In this document: one piece after another, positions 1 to 10,640 of the stretch
How the letters are laid out: each line of letters begins with the position of its first letter
How positions within the stretch are numbered: the first letter of the stretch is position 1
Source: Anaeramoeba flamelloides
Taxonomy: Eukaryota; Metamonada; Anaeramoebidae
NCBI GenBank assembly: GCA_027625915.1
Contig: JANTQA010000012.1
Span: forward strand, 7,400,501 to 7,464,500
Reading direction: 5' to 3'
Length of the DNA stretch: 64,000 bases
The notes under the pieces: model-generated
Databases searched by the model: none
Told to the model about the DNA's origin: nothing
The model's input: only the letters and a program-made list of their open reading frames with translations
Position numbers and translations under genes: made by a program

Positions 1-495
1 TTTCCAATCATTTAAAAGAAAAGCTATCCTTTGGTTAATAATACTGTCAAAAACAAAAAATGAGAAAAAAAGCAAAAAAAATAGCCTAAAAAAAATATTT
101 AGGTTTAGAGGGGTTTATAAGAAGCAATTAGTAAAAAATGAATACAAATCAAAAAAAACAAACAATGCTATTGGTTTAATTAAGAACGCCCAAAACCACG
201 GCCAAGATACTTTTAGTTAATTTAGTTTAATTTGATAGTTGATCATTGAAAGTTCATTTAGGAGTAGTTGTTTAATTAATCTCATTTTTTTTTTTTTTTT
301 TTTATCTGATTTGCTTTAAACCTATGATTTTTTTTTGTCTTTTGCTTTTTCTTTTTTTTTTTTTTCAAGTTACCTATACTCGCGTGTTTCAGTCCTCAGT
401 ATTAGCAAGTAACTACTTGATCTTTTTCCTTTGTATATGTTCTTCCCAATCTCTCGAAATTTTAGCCAGGGAAAAAATTTAATACAATCAAAAAT
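1..495 (-). repeat. Interspersed repeat family A, copy 1 (truncated by window edge)
   Basis: Read on the minus strand, this matches the copies at about 24205-24870, 55960-56525 and 61470-62060. Shared landmarks are the motif AGTATTAGCAAGT at about 400-412, TTGATCTTTTTC at about 417-428, TGATTTGCTTTAAA at about 307-320, TTTAATTAAGAACGCCCAAA at 175-194 and TTTATAAGAAGCAATTAG at about 114-131. No open frame is conserved between copies. It lies upstream of the first visible RasGAP exon, probably in an intron or 5' flank. Nothing coding was seen in 496-853. Confidence 0.75.
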
Positions 496-853
496 TCTTT
501 TTTTTTTTTCCTCTACAAAAGCAATAATAAAAATGTTTTAAAGGTAGCATTTTTTAAAATTTGAAAATAATATAAAAACTAGAATAATCAATAAATTTTA
601 AAGCATACTTGTATAAAATTAGGAAATGAAACAAATAATCAAGAGTAGCTCAAAATGGAAAACTACCTCAAAAAAAGAAAAAACAAAAGAAAAAATTGTT
701 TGATTTGAAATATTTTAAATCAAACACATTGAAATTAACATCTTATTCTAAAAATTATAAATTTGAAAAACATATTTTTTATTGCTGTATCTAAAAAAAT
801 CTTGATTTTTTAAAATGATTTCAATTAAATCTCTAAATATTTTTAACGAATAG

Positions 854-3062
854 AAACAATTTGATTATGTTTCGTGTAACACAGTTTTAACAAAAACCTT
901 TTTTCAAATATTAACCTCATATGGGATAACAAATGTAGAAAACACACTAAAAAAGCAAATAAAGCAATTGCTTGGTGAAGTGGGTGTTCGTGATGAAAGG
1001 CAAATGGGCGAATTTCAAAAAGGGATTTTAGAAATTTTAAAAACAAACAATATTGTAACAGACACAACAAGCGATATATACCAATCAATTATAGCATTAA
1101 TAGATCAATATTTTTTTTCAACAACTTACAAATCTAGTCTTACAGACAAAATTGCAAGTAAATTGGTGGAGCATAAGCTTTTAAATATTTCGATTAGTGA
1201 TAATAAATTTGAGATTGTACAATCAATCATTTATAACTCATTGGATAGATATTTCCCTGGGGTAATAGATCTTTCGAAGGCTAAAGATGGCTTAACAACT
1301 TTAATAAAAATGGCCAAATTGGAAAATGAAATTACAGTAAGATATTTATTTTTCATTGATTATTTAATTTTCTTTTTTTTTTTTAATCATTCTTCCTTCC
1401 TTCCTTCTTCATTTCTTCCTCCCTTCTTTCTTCATTTCCTTCCTTCCTTTCCTCCCTTCTTTTCCTTCCGTTCCTTCCTTTCTTTCCTTTATTTGATTTT
1501 TTTTTCTTTTTTTCTTTTTCTTTCCAACTTTTCTTCTTTCTTTTTTTATTCTTTTTTTTGTTTTTTTTTTCTGTTTTTTTTTTTTTTTTTTGTTACTCTC
1601 AAATTTTATTTGATTATTTCTTCTGTTTGTTTTATTATTTGTCACAAAATTTTCAAAATTATTTTCCTATTCTTCTTTATTTTATAAACTAAATAATAAC
1701 AAACAAATAAAAACAAACAATTAACAAAAGGAAGAGATCATTGATGATATACTTCATGCCACTAGAACAGAATCTTTTGGCAAAACAGTCTATTTTATTA
1801 TTGATCGAAGATTTGGTCATGGGTTTTATGATGATATTTCCAGTTTTTTTGAAAATACAAATAAAGGGAAAAAATTACAACCGTTATATCACGAGATAAT
1901 TTTACCCAAATGTGAGAAAGCCTTAGAAGAATATATGAATCGGGAGGATGCAGACAATTTGGTATTTTCGGTCGAAAGTGCAATTTGTAAAGTTGGTGCG
2001 AATGAATACTCAAGAACCTTATTAAGTTTATTTGATTCGCTTGGCTTAATTATCCCCTTTTTCCAAATTTCAATTATTCAAGAGGTGTTTAAAAACCCCT
2101 CACCGGGATCACTTTTCCGATCAAATGATGTAATTACTAAAGTCTTACATCATTATGTCAAGTTAGTTGGTGATGAATATTTAAAAAGAAACATCTCGCC
2201 AATTTTGCAGGACATTATAAATGAACAATTAAGCTTTGAAATCGATCCTTATGGAATTGCTGAAAATGAAGACATCGAGAGCAATCTATCTGCCTTCCGC
2301 ACTTATTTCCATTTAGTGTTCGAGACCATCTCCAATACCATTGATGACATACCAGAGGAAATCAAAGTCATAGCCTTCTACTATGCAGAAATCACAGCGA
2401 GCAAATACCCCAACGCAGTGTTAGCCACGGTTGGCGGGTTTGTCTTTTTGAGATGGATTTGCCCCAATCTAGTGGCCCCAGTCAAAAATGGCATTTGCAC
2501 AGGAACCGTCGAGTCGAATGTGAGAAGAAGCTTAATGCTTCTGTCGTCAGCTGTGCAAGCACTTTCAAATGGGATCAAATTTGGCGAAATGCGAGCATAT
2601 ATGGCACCCATCAACGAAGACATTGAATTACTATTGGATACAAGAAAGCAATTTCTTGAAGACATTTCGAATATCAAAGGTGTCGATGTCCAATCCCTAT
2701 TTCAACCCTATTCCCGCTCTTTTAAAACCAAGCACAGTGCCGAGGTTAAAAATATCTATGTACATGAACATTTCAGGCCCACCGTGGAAGAGCAGATAGA
2801 CGCCTCCACATTCGCAGTCAATCTATTAACAGATATTAGGGAATATTCTAATTTCGTACCTTCACAAACAGGGCTGCCATTTTATATAAACGTGTATAAT
2901 AAATTGGAAGAAATGTCATCAGTTGTAAATAATTTGACAAAGCTAATTACACAAATTGATTTTATAACCAAAAAAATTTCCAAAGACCAAGAAAATACTC
3001 AATCAAATACACCCAAAAATAAAAAAAGAAAATTCTTTGGAAAAAGAACAAAAAAAAAATAA
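854..3062 (+). CDS. RasGAP domain protein (5' exons not found)
   Basis: GTPase-activating protein for Ras-type GTPases, expected to act in the cytosol or at membranes. Two exons are joined by eye: 854-1336 and 1731-3062 (phase 0; donor GTAAGA, acceptor AAAAG). The RasGAP fold is in the second exon. It has the arginine-finger segment GSLFRSNDV followed by VKLVGDEYL, and the second signature FLRWICPNLVAP with the following SNVRRSLMLLSSAVQ helix. About 200 residues of helical sequence precede the domain, and a Lys-rich tail (KNKKRKFFGKRTKKK) follows it. Both catalytic signatures are intact, so the domain is probably active. The reading frame is open back to 854, directly after a TAG that would serve as an acceptor, and the first in-frame ATG after that is at 1004. 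Earlier exons may lie left of the window across a repeat-filled intron. The family call is firm; the N-terminus is not. Confidence 0.85.
1337..1730 (+). other. Intron with TTCC-rich polypyrimidine stretch
   Basis: This is the intron between the two RasGAP exons. It begins GTAAGA and ends AAAAG. Positions about 1388-1590 are almost pure pyrimidine, with TTCC tandem units followed by T runs. Open reading frames here on either strand are products of this simple sequence and not genes. Confidence 0.8.
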
Positions 3063-5676
3063 TAGCATTTTATTTATTCATTTAATCCCTGATCAAAATC
3101 TTTTGTAATTTATCTCCTAAAAAGCCAAACCTTTATTATTTATTTATCAAATAATAAAAGTAGTAAATAGATTTAAAAAATTGCTTTTATTTTTAATATC
3201 TTTTATTGTTTTTTTTTTAAGGTTTAATTTTCCAGTAAATCATTTTAAAAATTCTCATTTGGCATAATATATATTTTTTGACATTTTTTGTTTAATTCTT
3301 AATAAGAAATTTGAAATTAAATTTTAATTTTTTGAGCAAAATTTAATAAATAATAGCTAATTTTAATAATACCCCTTTTAATAAATGATAATGGCCTCTT
3401 AATAATGAATAATTTATTCCATATTAGATAATCCTTTAACAAAAATAACACAGAACTTGTGTTTATTTTTTTATTTTATTGTATAGGGTTTAATGTTGGA
3501 AATATTTGATCAGATAAAGAGAGAATTTTGAAGTGACTAAAATTGAGACTTCTAATTAAAAGAGCAAATAAACACATTCATTAGAGGTATTTTAAATCTT
3601 TGTTTAGTTTTAGAAAGAGGAAAAAAAACGAAAGTCTCCATAATATTAAATTATGTAATTGTTCTTTGTCTTTTCGATTTTGAATTATGTAGTATAATTA
3701 GAGAATTAATAAATAAGATTAGTTTGATTATACAATTTTTGAAATTCCTTAATTTAAAAAGTTTGGAAATTCTATGAGGGTTGTATTAGTCTGTTAAAAA
3801 AATCAACAAAAATTATAGACTAAGAAAATCAATTTTCTGAAAAGGACCAAAAGAGATTCCAAAGTATTTGTATTTTATTAGTTCTGTTTTTGAATTTTTC
3901 AAAATCTGGTATATTGTTAGATTCTACCCCTCACGTATTTTTTTTAATTTTTTTTTGGGTGTATAAAGGATAGAAAATTTTTATATATTGAAGAAAAATA
4001 TACCCAATCTGTTGATTTGAACCAAACCAAACAAAACATTGTGAACAATATGTAAAGTGCAATATCAATACTGGGTTAAATCTATCAAGCCGTTACTTTG
4101 TAAAGGAATTAAAGAAAACTCAGTTTGGGAAACTTCCAAAAAAAAAAAAAAAAGGAAAAAGTAGAGAGAATAAAAATTCTTTGAGGGAGTAGTTATTTTT
4201 GAAAATAAAATGAAATCTTGTCAAGATTTTGAAATTTTTTTTTTTTTGTAATTTATGTTTCGACTTATGAAATGGATGAGTTAACCTCATTTAAAAAATT
4301 TATTGATTTGAGTCTCTTTTTTGAAATTCAAAATTTGCATCTTTCCAATATAAAACGAAAAAAAGTAACCAATTTTTTTTTTTTAACAATTAAGTTAATT
4401 CTTACAAATGGGAAAACATATTTTTCGTTTTATGTTGGAAAGAATCGATTTCGAAAGTAAATTTTCTATTTGGTTTCTTTTTCTTTGATTAATATTTTAA
4501 TTCAAATCTTAGCCATTAAAATTATTCGTGGTATGGGTGATTCAATAAATGAATGTTCGGTAGAAGAGTAAGTAAAGTTTATCAATGAAATTCAAATATA
4601 TTAAACATTTTATTTTTTTCTTTAATGTTTTGAAAAAGTTGTTTTCTAGTTTTCAAAAAGCCAAAAAAAATTACTGAAAAAAGATTTTCAATTTTCAAAA
4701 ATTTTTTAACAAATTGTTTGGTCTTATTAAAAAGAATCCTTATTACAATTCAAATCATTTTTGGCAGAAAAAAAATGATTTTGAATTTTGAGGATAAAAT
4801 TAACTAATTCCCAAATATCTTCAAGAAAATTTTATTTTGAAAAATCGAATTTCATCTTAAAACTAAAACAAAATTTCTGAGTAAAATTTTTAAATGACCA
4901 CAAAACTTTGATTATTATAACTATAAATTCTAAAAAAAATACAACTATTTTTTAATCCGTTGAATATATCATTTTTTTGGTTAACCAAAAGTTTTATCTC
5001 AAAAAAGAAATAAAAATCTTTATATTAATATTACTGGTAACAAAGAAATGTTATAGTATAATAATGATCAAAATTACAATAAACGGGGTAAAAACTTGAT
5101 AAATTGTGAGAAAAAAAATGAATTTAATAGTTTTCTTTTTCAGAAAAAATGGAAAAAAAAAATTGATCTGTCTTAAACTAATTTTCTTTTATGGCTTTCT
5201 TAGTCGATCAGAATTTTTTGACAGATGGGATCTACAAAATACGAAAGTAGAGAATACCACCAATAACATATTTTAAAATTTTGCCTTGTTGTCGTAGAAA
5301 ACTAGTCCCTTAAGACAAAAAGATAGAAAAAATTCCTATTCTTAACTTGTGTTTTATCGAATTCAGTGCCATTACTGGCTAAAAAACCTAAGAGTGATAT
5401 TTCTCTGTAATTGCAGAAATTCTGAAAAAACAAAACAAAATAATTGATGTTTTTTTTTTTTATCTTTTTTAATATTTTGGTAAACAAAGAACACAAATCT
5501 GAAAGGAAATTAAAAATAAAAAATTATAAGTAACAAACAAAAAAATAAAAAAAAATTTGGATTAATTTTTGTAAATTTTTTTTTTTTAGTTTTGAAACCC
5601 CTTTTTGAGAACAGGGATGACGTTTAAGAGTTAAGGAAAATAAATAAATTAAAAAAAAAATATAAAGAAAAGAAAA
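3063..5676. other. Convergent intergenic region, no firm gene
   Basis: AT-rich DNA between the 3' ends of the RasGAP gene and the ML-domain gene. About 3520-3620 resembles 42780-42940, sharing AGAGAGAATTTTGAAGTGA and GAGACTTCT, with CATTAG-AG-GTATTT further on. The rest is homopolymer-rich and looks non-coding, apart from possible exon fragments at 4272-4570 listed separately. Confidence 0.5.
4272..4570 (+). pseudogene. Possible exon fragments of an unidentified gene
   Basis: Three short stretches look coding. 4272-4368 begins with an ATG and reads MDELTSFKKFIDLSLFFEI and onward to a GTAACC. 4387-4457 reads LILTNGKTYFSFYVGKNRF and meets a GTAAAT. 4513-4568 reads AIKIIRGMGDSINECSVEE between a TTAG acceptor and a consensus GTAAGT donor. 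The phases of the second and third pieces do not join directly, and no further exon was found downstream, so this may be a decayed gene or chance. The family was not recognised. Confidence 0.25.
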
Positions 5677-7819
5677 TTAATCAGAATCGTCGAGATCTTC
5701 GAGTGAATCGTCATCGGTAGGATCGAAACTGAAATCGTCATCTGAACCTTCTTCGTCATTACCTGTAGCACCTGTTGAACCAGATTTGGAGAAAGTGGAT
5801 TTAACATTATCTTTAGTAATTTGACTCCAGGACATTCCTGTGTTACCAAATCTATTAGCGGAAATAATTTCAGTCTGTGCAGTTTTCTTCTGTTTTCTTT
5901 GACGAATAAGTAAGACAATAACAACAATGATTACAATGGCTGCAATTGGTACGATTATACTTACGGCAATGATAGTATTATTGTTGTCGTCACTCTTAGT
6001 GTCAGTGGATGGTGTAGGTGTTGCACAAGTCGTACCGTCTCCATTACAAACACCACAATCATCAACTTCACATTGACAGACTGTTGTTTCTTTAAGAGCT
6101 TGAACAAGATTTGAAGTGGTTTTGAATTCCAATGGGATTGGATTTAATTTACCATAAGAAACAGGTCCTGACCAACTTGGTGGCATGTGTACGGCTGGAT
6201 CGAAATTTAAATTTCCAGTTAAGGCACTGAGATGACCGTCACTTAGTGCCCACGTTCCGGTAAATTCAACATTTCCTCTCATATAATATTCGTCCCAAGT
6301 ACTATTTTGAATGAGACATCAGAATATAAATTTAAAACCAATCATTGATTTTTTTTCGTTTTTTTTTGTGATTGAATATTTTAATATTTTAAATTAGCGA
6401 GTGGAAAAATTTGAACAAGTTAAGTACAGAAAATATAAATAAAAAGACTAAAAAAATAATAAAAAAAAATTAAATTTTACTCCATATTTTCATTTTTTGC
6501 TCCAATCCAAACATCTGCTTCGTAAGTTATCTCATATCCAGCATCTACAGATTCGTGGTTGGTTACAGTTCCATTTAAACACCATTCAAAAACATCTGGA
6601 TTTGGTGTTTCTCCAAAAGAATCTTTTTGGTTTGTTAAAAAAATTTTGGTTTTTTTTTTTTGTGTAAAGCGAATAATTTTTTGGAAAAAATAGAAAAAAA
6701 GTGAATTAGAATTAGAATTAATTTCGGAAAATAATAAAAATAAAAAAAAGATGAGGTGTGAAGTCTTTTAAAGTTTTAAAATCTAATCAATAACGAGTTT
6801 CTAATTTTAATTTTGAAACTATTTCGAGAAGATATTCATAAAAATTAAATTATGTAAAATGGCAACAAATTTTTAATTTTTTGATACTTCAAATTTCGAA
6901 AAAATCGGTTTTAGTGATCACAAGAAAAGTTTAAGGTTCTCTCGAGAGAGAGGGGACTAAAAAAGTCCAAATGAAATCAGTTAGAGAAAAGAAAAAAGAA
7001 TCAAAAAAATAGTTTTGATAACAACAAAAAGAAAAGTATGAGGTAAAATTCCAAAAAAAAATAAAGGAAGGGAAATAAAAAAAAAAATTTACTATCTTCA
7101 CTAGCGATTAATTTTGTAAATTTTCCTCTTTCACCAGTAGTATGTGGACCAAGATCACCAACTTGAATCCATGTATCTTTAACCCTTTCTTTAGGATCTG
7201 CCTTTTCATACTGAGCAATATCATTTGCATTCATTGTCCAATCCATTTCTGAGGGATAGTTGCAATTTGTGGGTGTTGGATTATCGCTGTCTGTTACCGA
7301 AGCAGTGACAACGACACAGGAAACTACCTTCTCTTCTAGATCTTTAACTGTTAATTTTATCTCATATTGGCCTTGAGGAATACTTGGGACACTATTAAAT
7401 TTTGGAAAAAAAAAAAAAAAAATTAAAGAGATTAATGTCAGAAAAAGTTCTTCCAAAAAAACAAAAAGACAAAAAAAAATAAAAATAAAATTTTACTGAA
7501 TATTCCAATCTTTTCTTACATGATCACCAACAGTCATTGGACAATCAAAATATTTACAAAGTTCGTCGGTTGTGTCAACCCAAGCATCACCACTAAAATC
7601 ATTGACCCACGCTTGTGCCCTAATTGTACCACCTGCCACCTCTTTAGATACAGTGAAATTGGCTTCATAAGAAAAGTCTTCATTAATAACAAAAGATGGG
7701 TGTGGTTCGTAATCTAGTTTGGTTACAGTCACGTCCCAGTCGCCTTCACACATCTCGAAGGTGATTTCTGCATAAGAAACAGTAAATAAAAGTACGGCAA
7801 GGAAAAGGATTTTAAACAT
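5677..7819 (-). CDS. Type I membrane protein with N-terminal ML (NPC2-like) lipid-recognition domain
   Basis: Predicted cell-surface or endolysosomal membrane protein, 462 residues. Exons on the minus strand are 7819-7497, 7391-7093, 6622-6481 and 6301-5677, with phases 2, 1 and 2; all junctions are GT...AG and the frame closes exactly. Residues 1-17 form a signal peptide. Residues about 19-145 match an ML domain, with Cys24, the pair LCKYFDCP (Cys88, Cys93), IPQGQYEIKLTVKD, and Cys133 in VVSCVVV. A second extracellular region follows, then a cysteine cluster CQCEVDDCGVCNGDGTTC at about 330-347 that resembles motifs in amoebal fibro-slime/PA14 proteins. A hydrophobic segment at about 365-387 is followed by RQRKQKK and a very acidic cytoplasmic tail. 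ML proteins usually bind sterols or lipids as small soluble proteins, so the membrane anchor is unusual. The ligand cannot be told from sequence. Confidence 0.8.
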
Positions 7820-8939
7820 GTTCCTAAAAAGAAAAAAAAAAGTTTAATTAAAGGTTAAAAGGTGAATAAAAAAGAAAAAATAAAGGAAGGGAAAAAGGAA
7901 AATGACAAAATTGAAAAAAACAAATTTGGATTTCAGTTTCAAGCACAAACTGTTTTCGTCTTTGTGGAATTCTTTTGTTTGTCATCAGAAGTCTCGAAAA
8001 TAATATTTTTACTACAAATTTTTATTTTTTTTATGTCAAACTTTTATGCCTTTGTAAAAAAAAATCTTTTTTTCATAGAAGCCCAAGTAATAAACCAAAA
8101 TTAGAGATTTGTAGAATAACTCAAAAAATTTCTAATTATTTTCTTTTTTTTTTTTGTTTATCAAAAGAGACCAGTAATTACAACCTTCTTGTTCGAAAAC
8201 TCTATTTGGAAAATGAAAAAACCAGTGGAATAAAGTGAAAATTATTTTCCTATTTTATAGAAAAATATTAGTCTTATTATAAATCTTTGTCAACTACTTT
8301 TGAAAATTTAATTGATGGAGTTACTCCTCAGATTTTCATCTGTTTCATAAAAAAAAGTTATTTTCAAAACTGATTTTGCCTTTAAGCATCAAAATTAAAT
8401 AAAAGTTAAAGAAAAAAATAATTTTTTCCTTTTTTTGTTTTAAAACTCTCTTGTCTGTCTTTCAAGATCGTTTTAAGCACTATTGTATGATAAATACCAA
8501 CCCTTCACCCCAATTGTTCCTAAATATACTTTTTTTTTGAAAGAATTGACAAAATGTCTTTTTTTTTCTTTCTCTTTTTTTTCACCACTTTGAAGATTTT
8601 TGAATGTTTCTGAATTGAAGATACTCTATCGAACAATTAACAAAACTTTTTAGTGTTTTTTTTTTTTTAATTTTCAAAACACCTTCAATTTTATGCTTCC
8701 TGTAGTGAGAAGAAATTATGGTATTTCAGACAAATTCTTAAAATAATGTTAACAACTTTCAAAACAAACAAGAAGTTTGACAAGTGTTTTGTGGTTAAAA
8801 GGTTTACTATTCTTTTTTAACTTATAAAAAAAAGCAAAGTTGACAATTAAAAAACAACTCTTTTTAATTTGCTTTAATTTTTTTATCCCACAGTATTCAA
8901 AAGTTTTCGTCACCATTTGTTATTGTCAGATTTATGACT

Positions 8940-9300
8940 TACTCCACACAAAGTAAAAATGTTTTTATCTTACAAACATCCAACTGAATAACTTATGAAC
9001 TTAAAAAAATCTTCAAGTAAATTTAATTGCAAATTCAAAACAAATTGATTGCTTCATGAAATTGAAAAACCTATGAAGAAAAACCCTGACTACAATAAAT
9101 CCAAACTTTCTTTTAAAGGAATTTTCAGAAACGAATTATTGCTTTTCAAAGTTAGATCCACACTTTTTTCATTTTTGAAAAAGTTCCATATTAAACTTAT
9201 TTCTGAATTATTTCAAAAAAAAATTGTATTCTTAAAAGAAAAAAGAAATCTTATTGACCATAAACTAAGTCTACAAAATATACCGTTAATTGTAAAATAA
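8940..9300 (+). repeat. Interspersed repeat family E, copy 1
   Basis: Similar to about 13280-13600. Shared strings include TTTTCAGAAACGAATTATTG, a following GATCC, and TTTCTGAATTATTT with AAATCTTAT further on. The open frame at 9049-9300 is not maintained in the second copy, so it is not considered a gene. Confidence 0.55.
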
Positions 9301-9445
9301 AAAGATCAAAATTTTCAGACAGCTTTTCTAAATAATCGCATTCACAAGAATTAAATAAACCATCAAAGCACCTAATTCTAAAAGCAAAATAAATAATTTA
9401 AACTGATTAAGGGAATTAAAAATTTGAAATGTTCATGGATTTTAA

Positions 9446-9979
9446 GGTTTACAATCCCTGAAATTTGATAAAGGGGTTATCTTGAGTAGGGTGTAGCGAC
9501 ACGTTAGTTTGGTTCTTATCTGATCGATCTTGTCCTTGGTATGGGTTTTAATAGTGGTCCAAAATGACAATTTTTCCAAAATATGAATTGAAGAGTCTAA
9601 GACTAATAGCTTGGTAGGTGTTTAAGAATAAATTTAGATTTTTGGGTAGTAAAAGAAAAATTTGATTTACCTTTTTGCCAATTAACTAAATGAAAAAAAA
9701 TTATTTTTTAAAGCCTCTCAAAAAAATCAAATATAATTAAAAATTTCAATCAAAAACTTTACAAAACACATTTTTTTATAACTTAACTTCCAATGTATTA
9801 GTCTTACACTTTCCAATTCGGATTTCGTAAAAAAAAAAATAAAATGTCAAAAATTTTCATTTTTTGGACTACTCTTAAAATCAATACCAAGTACAAGATC
9901 GACCAGATAAGAACCAAACTAACAAGCCACTACACCCAACTCAAGATAACCCCTTTTCAAATTTCAGGGATTGTAAACC
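9446..9979. mobile_element. 534 bp MITE, about 115 bp terminal inverted repeats, TAA flanks
   Basis: The left arm (9446 to about 9560) begins GGTTTACAATCCCTGAAATT, and the right arm (about 9865-9979) is its reverse complement, ending TGTAAACC. Long internal matches include TAGTTTGGTTCTTATCTG and the AAGGGGTTATCTTGAGT region. Both ends are flanked by TAA (9443-9445 and 9980-9982), a direct repeat of the size and sequence typical of PIF/Harbinger insertions. It has no coding capacity and so is a non-autonomous element. The Harbinger assignment is inference from the target duplication. Confidence 0.8.
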
Positions 9980-10113
9980 TAAAGGGAGTAAGTACATTTT
10001 TCAAATTTTGAGTGCCATCATTTATCTGAAACTAAATGATTCAAATCATTTCTTTTATCAAATATATTGATATTTTAATAAATACGAGAGTAGAATATAT
10101 CTTAAATATAATA

Positions 10114-10630
10114 CAGCCGTCCCAACCCTACCGTGAAATTTGACAGACATAGAAATTGACTTTTTTGTCTCTGTTAAACACAAAAATAAAAATCTTCTAT
10201 TATACACTATTACAGATTTTATGGTTTGACATAGTTTTTTTTTAAAAATTCTATGTGATTCAAACTGAGAAAAAAATCTTGTTGTTTATGAAACAAATTC
10301 AAAAATCCAAAACAAAGATTCCCAAGAATGGAGATCCAATTTAGTAATTTCTTTAAAATGGTCCTGCCTTTTGATTTTTAGATGTTTAGAAATTGAAGAT
10401 CCTTAAAAAAATTGAAAAATTTTTGGAAATTGTTGATCATAGATAAGGTTTGAAGTGAAAAATTCAAATTTTCATATTTTCTCTATGAGAAATTTTTACT
10501 CTCTTATAAAATTTCACGGTTTGTAATAGGCTATCACACGACCATAAAATCCTGTGATAGAAAGGAAATTGTGAGATAGAAAATGAATTTTCTGTTTATC
10601 ATAGATTTCACGGTAGGGTTGGAACGGCTG
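10114..10630. mobile_element. 517 bp Tc1/mariner-type MITE (family M2), copy 1
   Basis: Ends are CAGCCGTCCCAACCCTACCG at the left and the reverse complement of CAGCCGTTCCAACCCTACCG at the right, extending into GTGAAAT. TA lies directly outside each end (10112-10113 and 10631-10632), as expected for Tc1/mariner insertion. A second copy is at 18669-19157. No transposase frame is present. Confidence 0.8.
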
Positions 10631-10640
10631 TATATTAAAA

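Noticed and set aside
815-853. ATG at 815 in frame with the RasGAP exon, which would give a start of MISIKSLNIFNE
   Set aside because: An in-frame TAG (851-853) interrupts it. The TAG is better explained as a 3' splice site, and no other gene here needs stop-codon readthrough.
1409-1645. Lys/Arg-rich minus-strand open frame
   Set aside because: It is the complement of the pyrimidine-rich RasGAP intron, made only of simple sequence.
9049-9300. 83-codon frame starting at TTG
   Set aside because: It lies in repeat family E; the frame is lost in the other copy and no ATG starts it.
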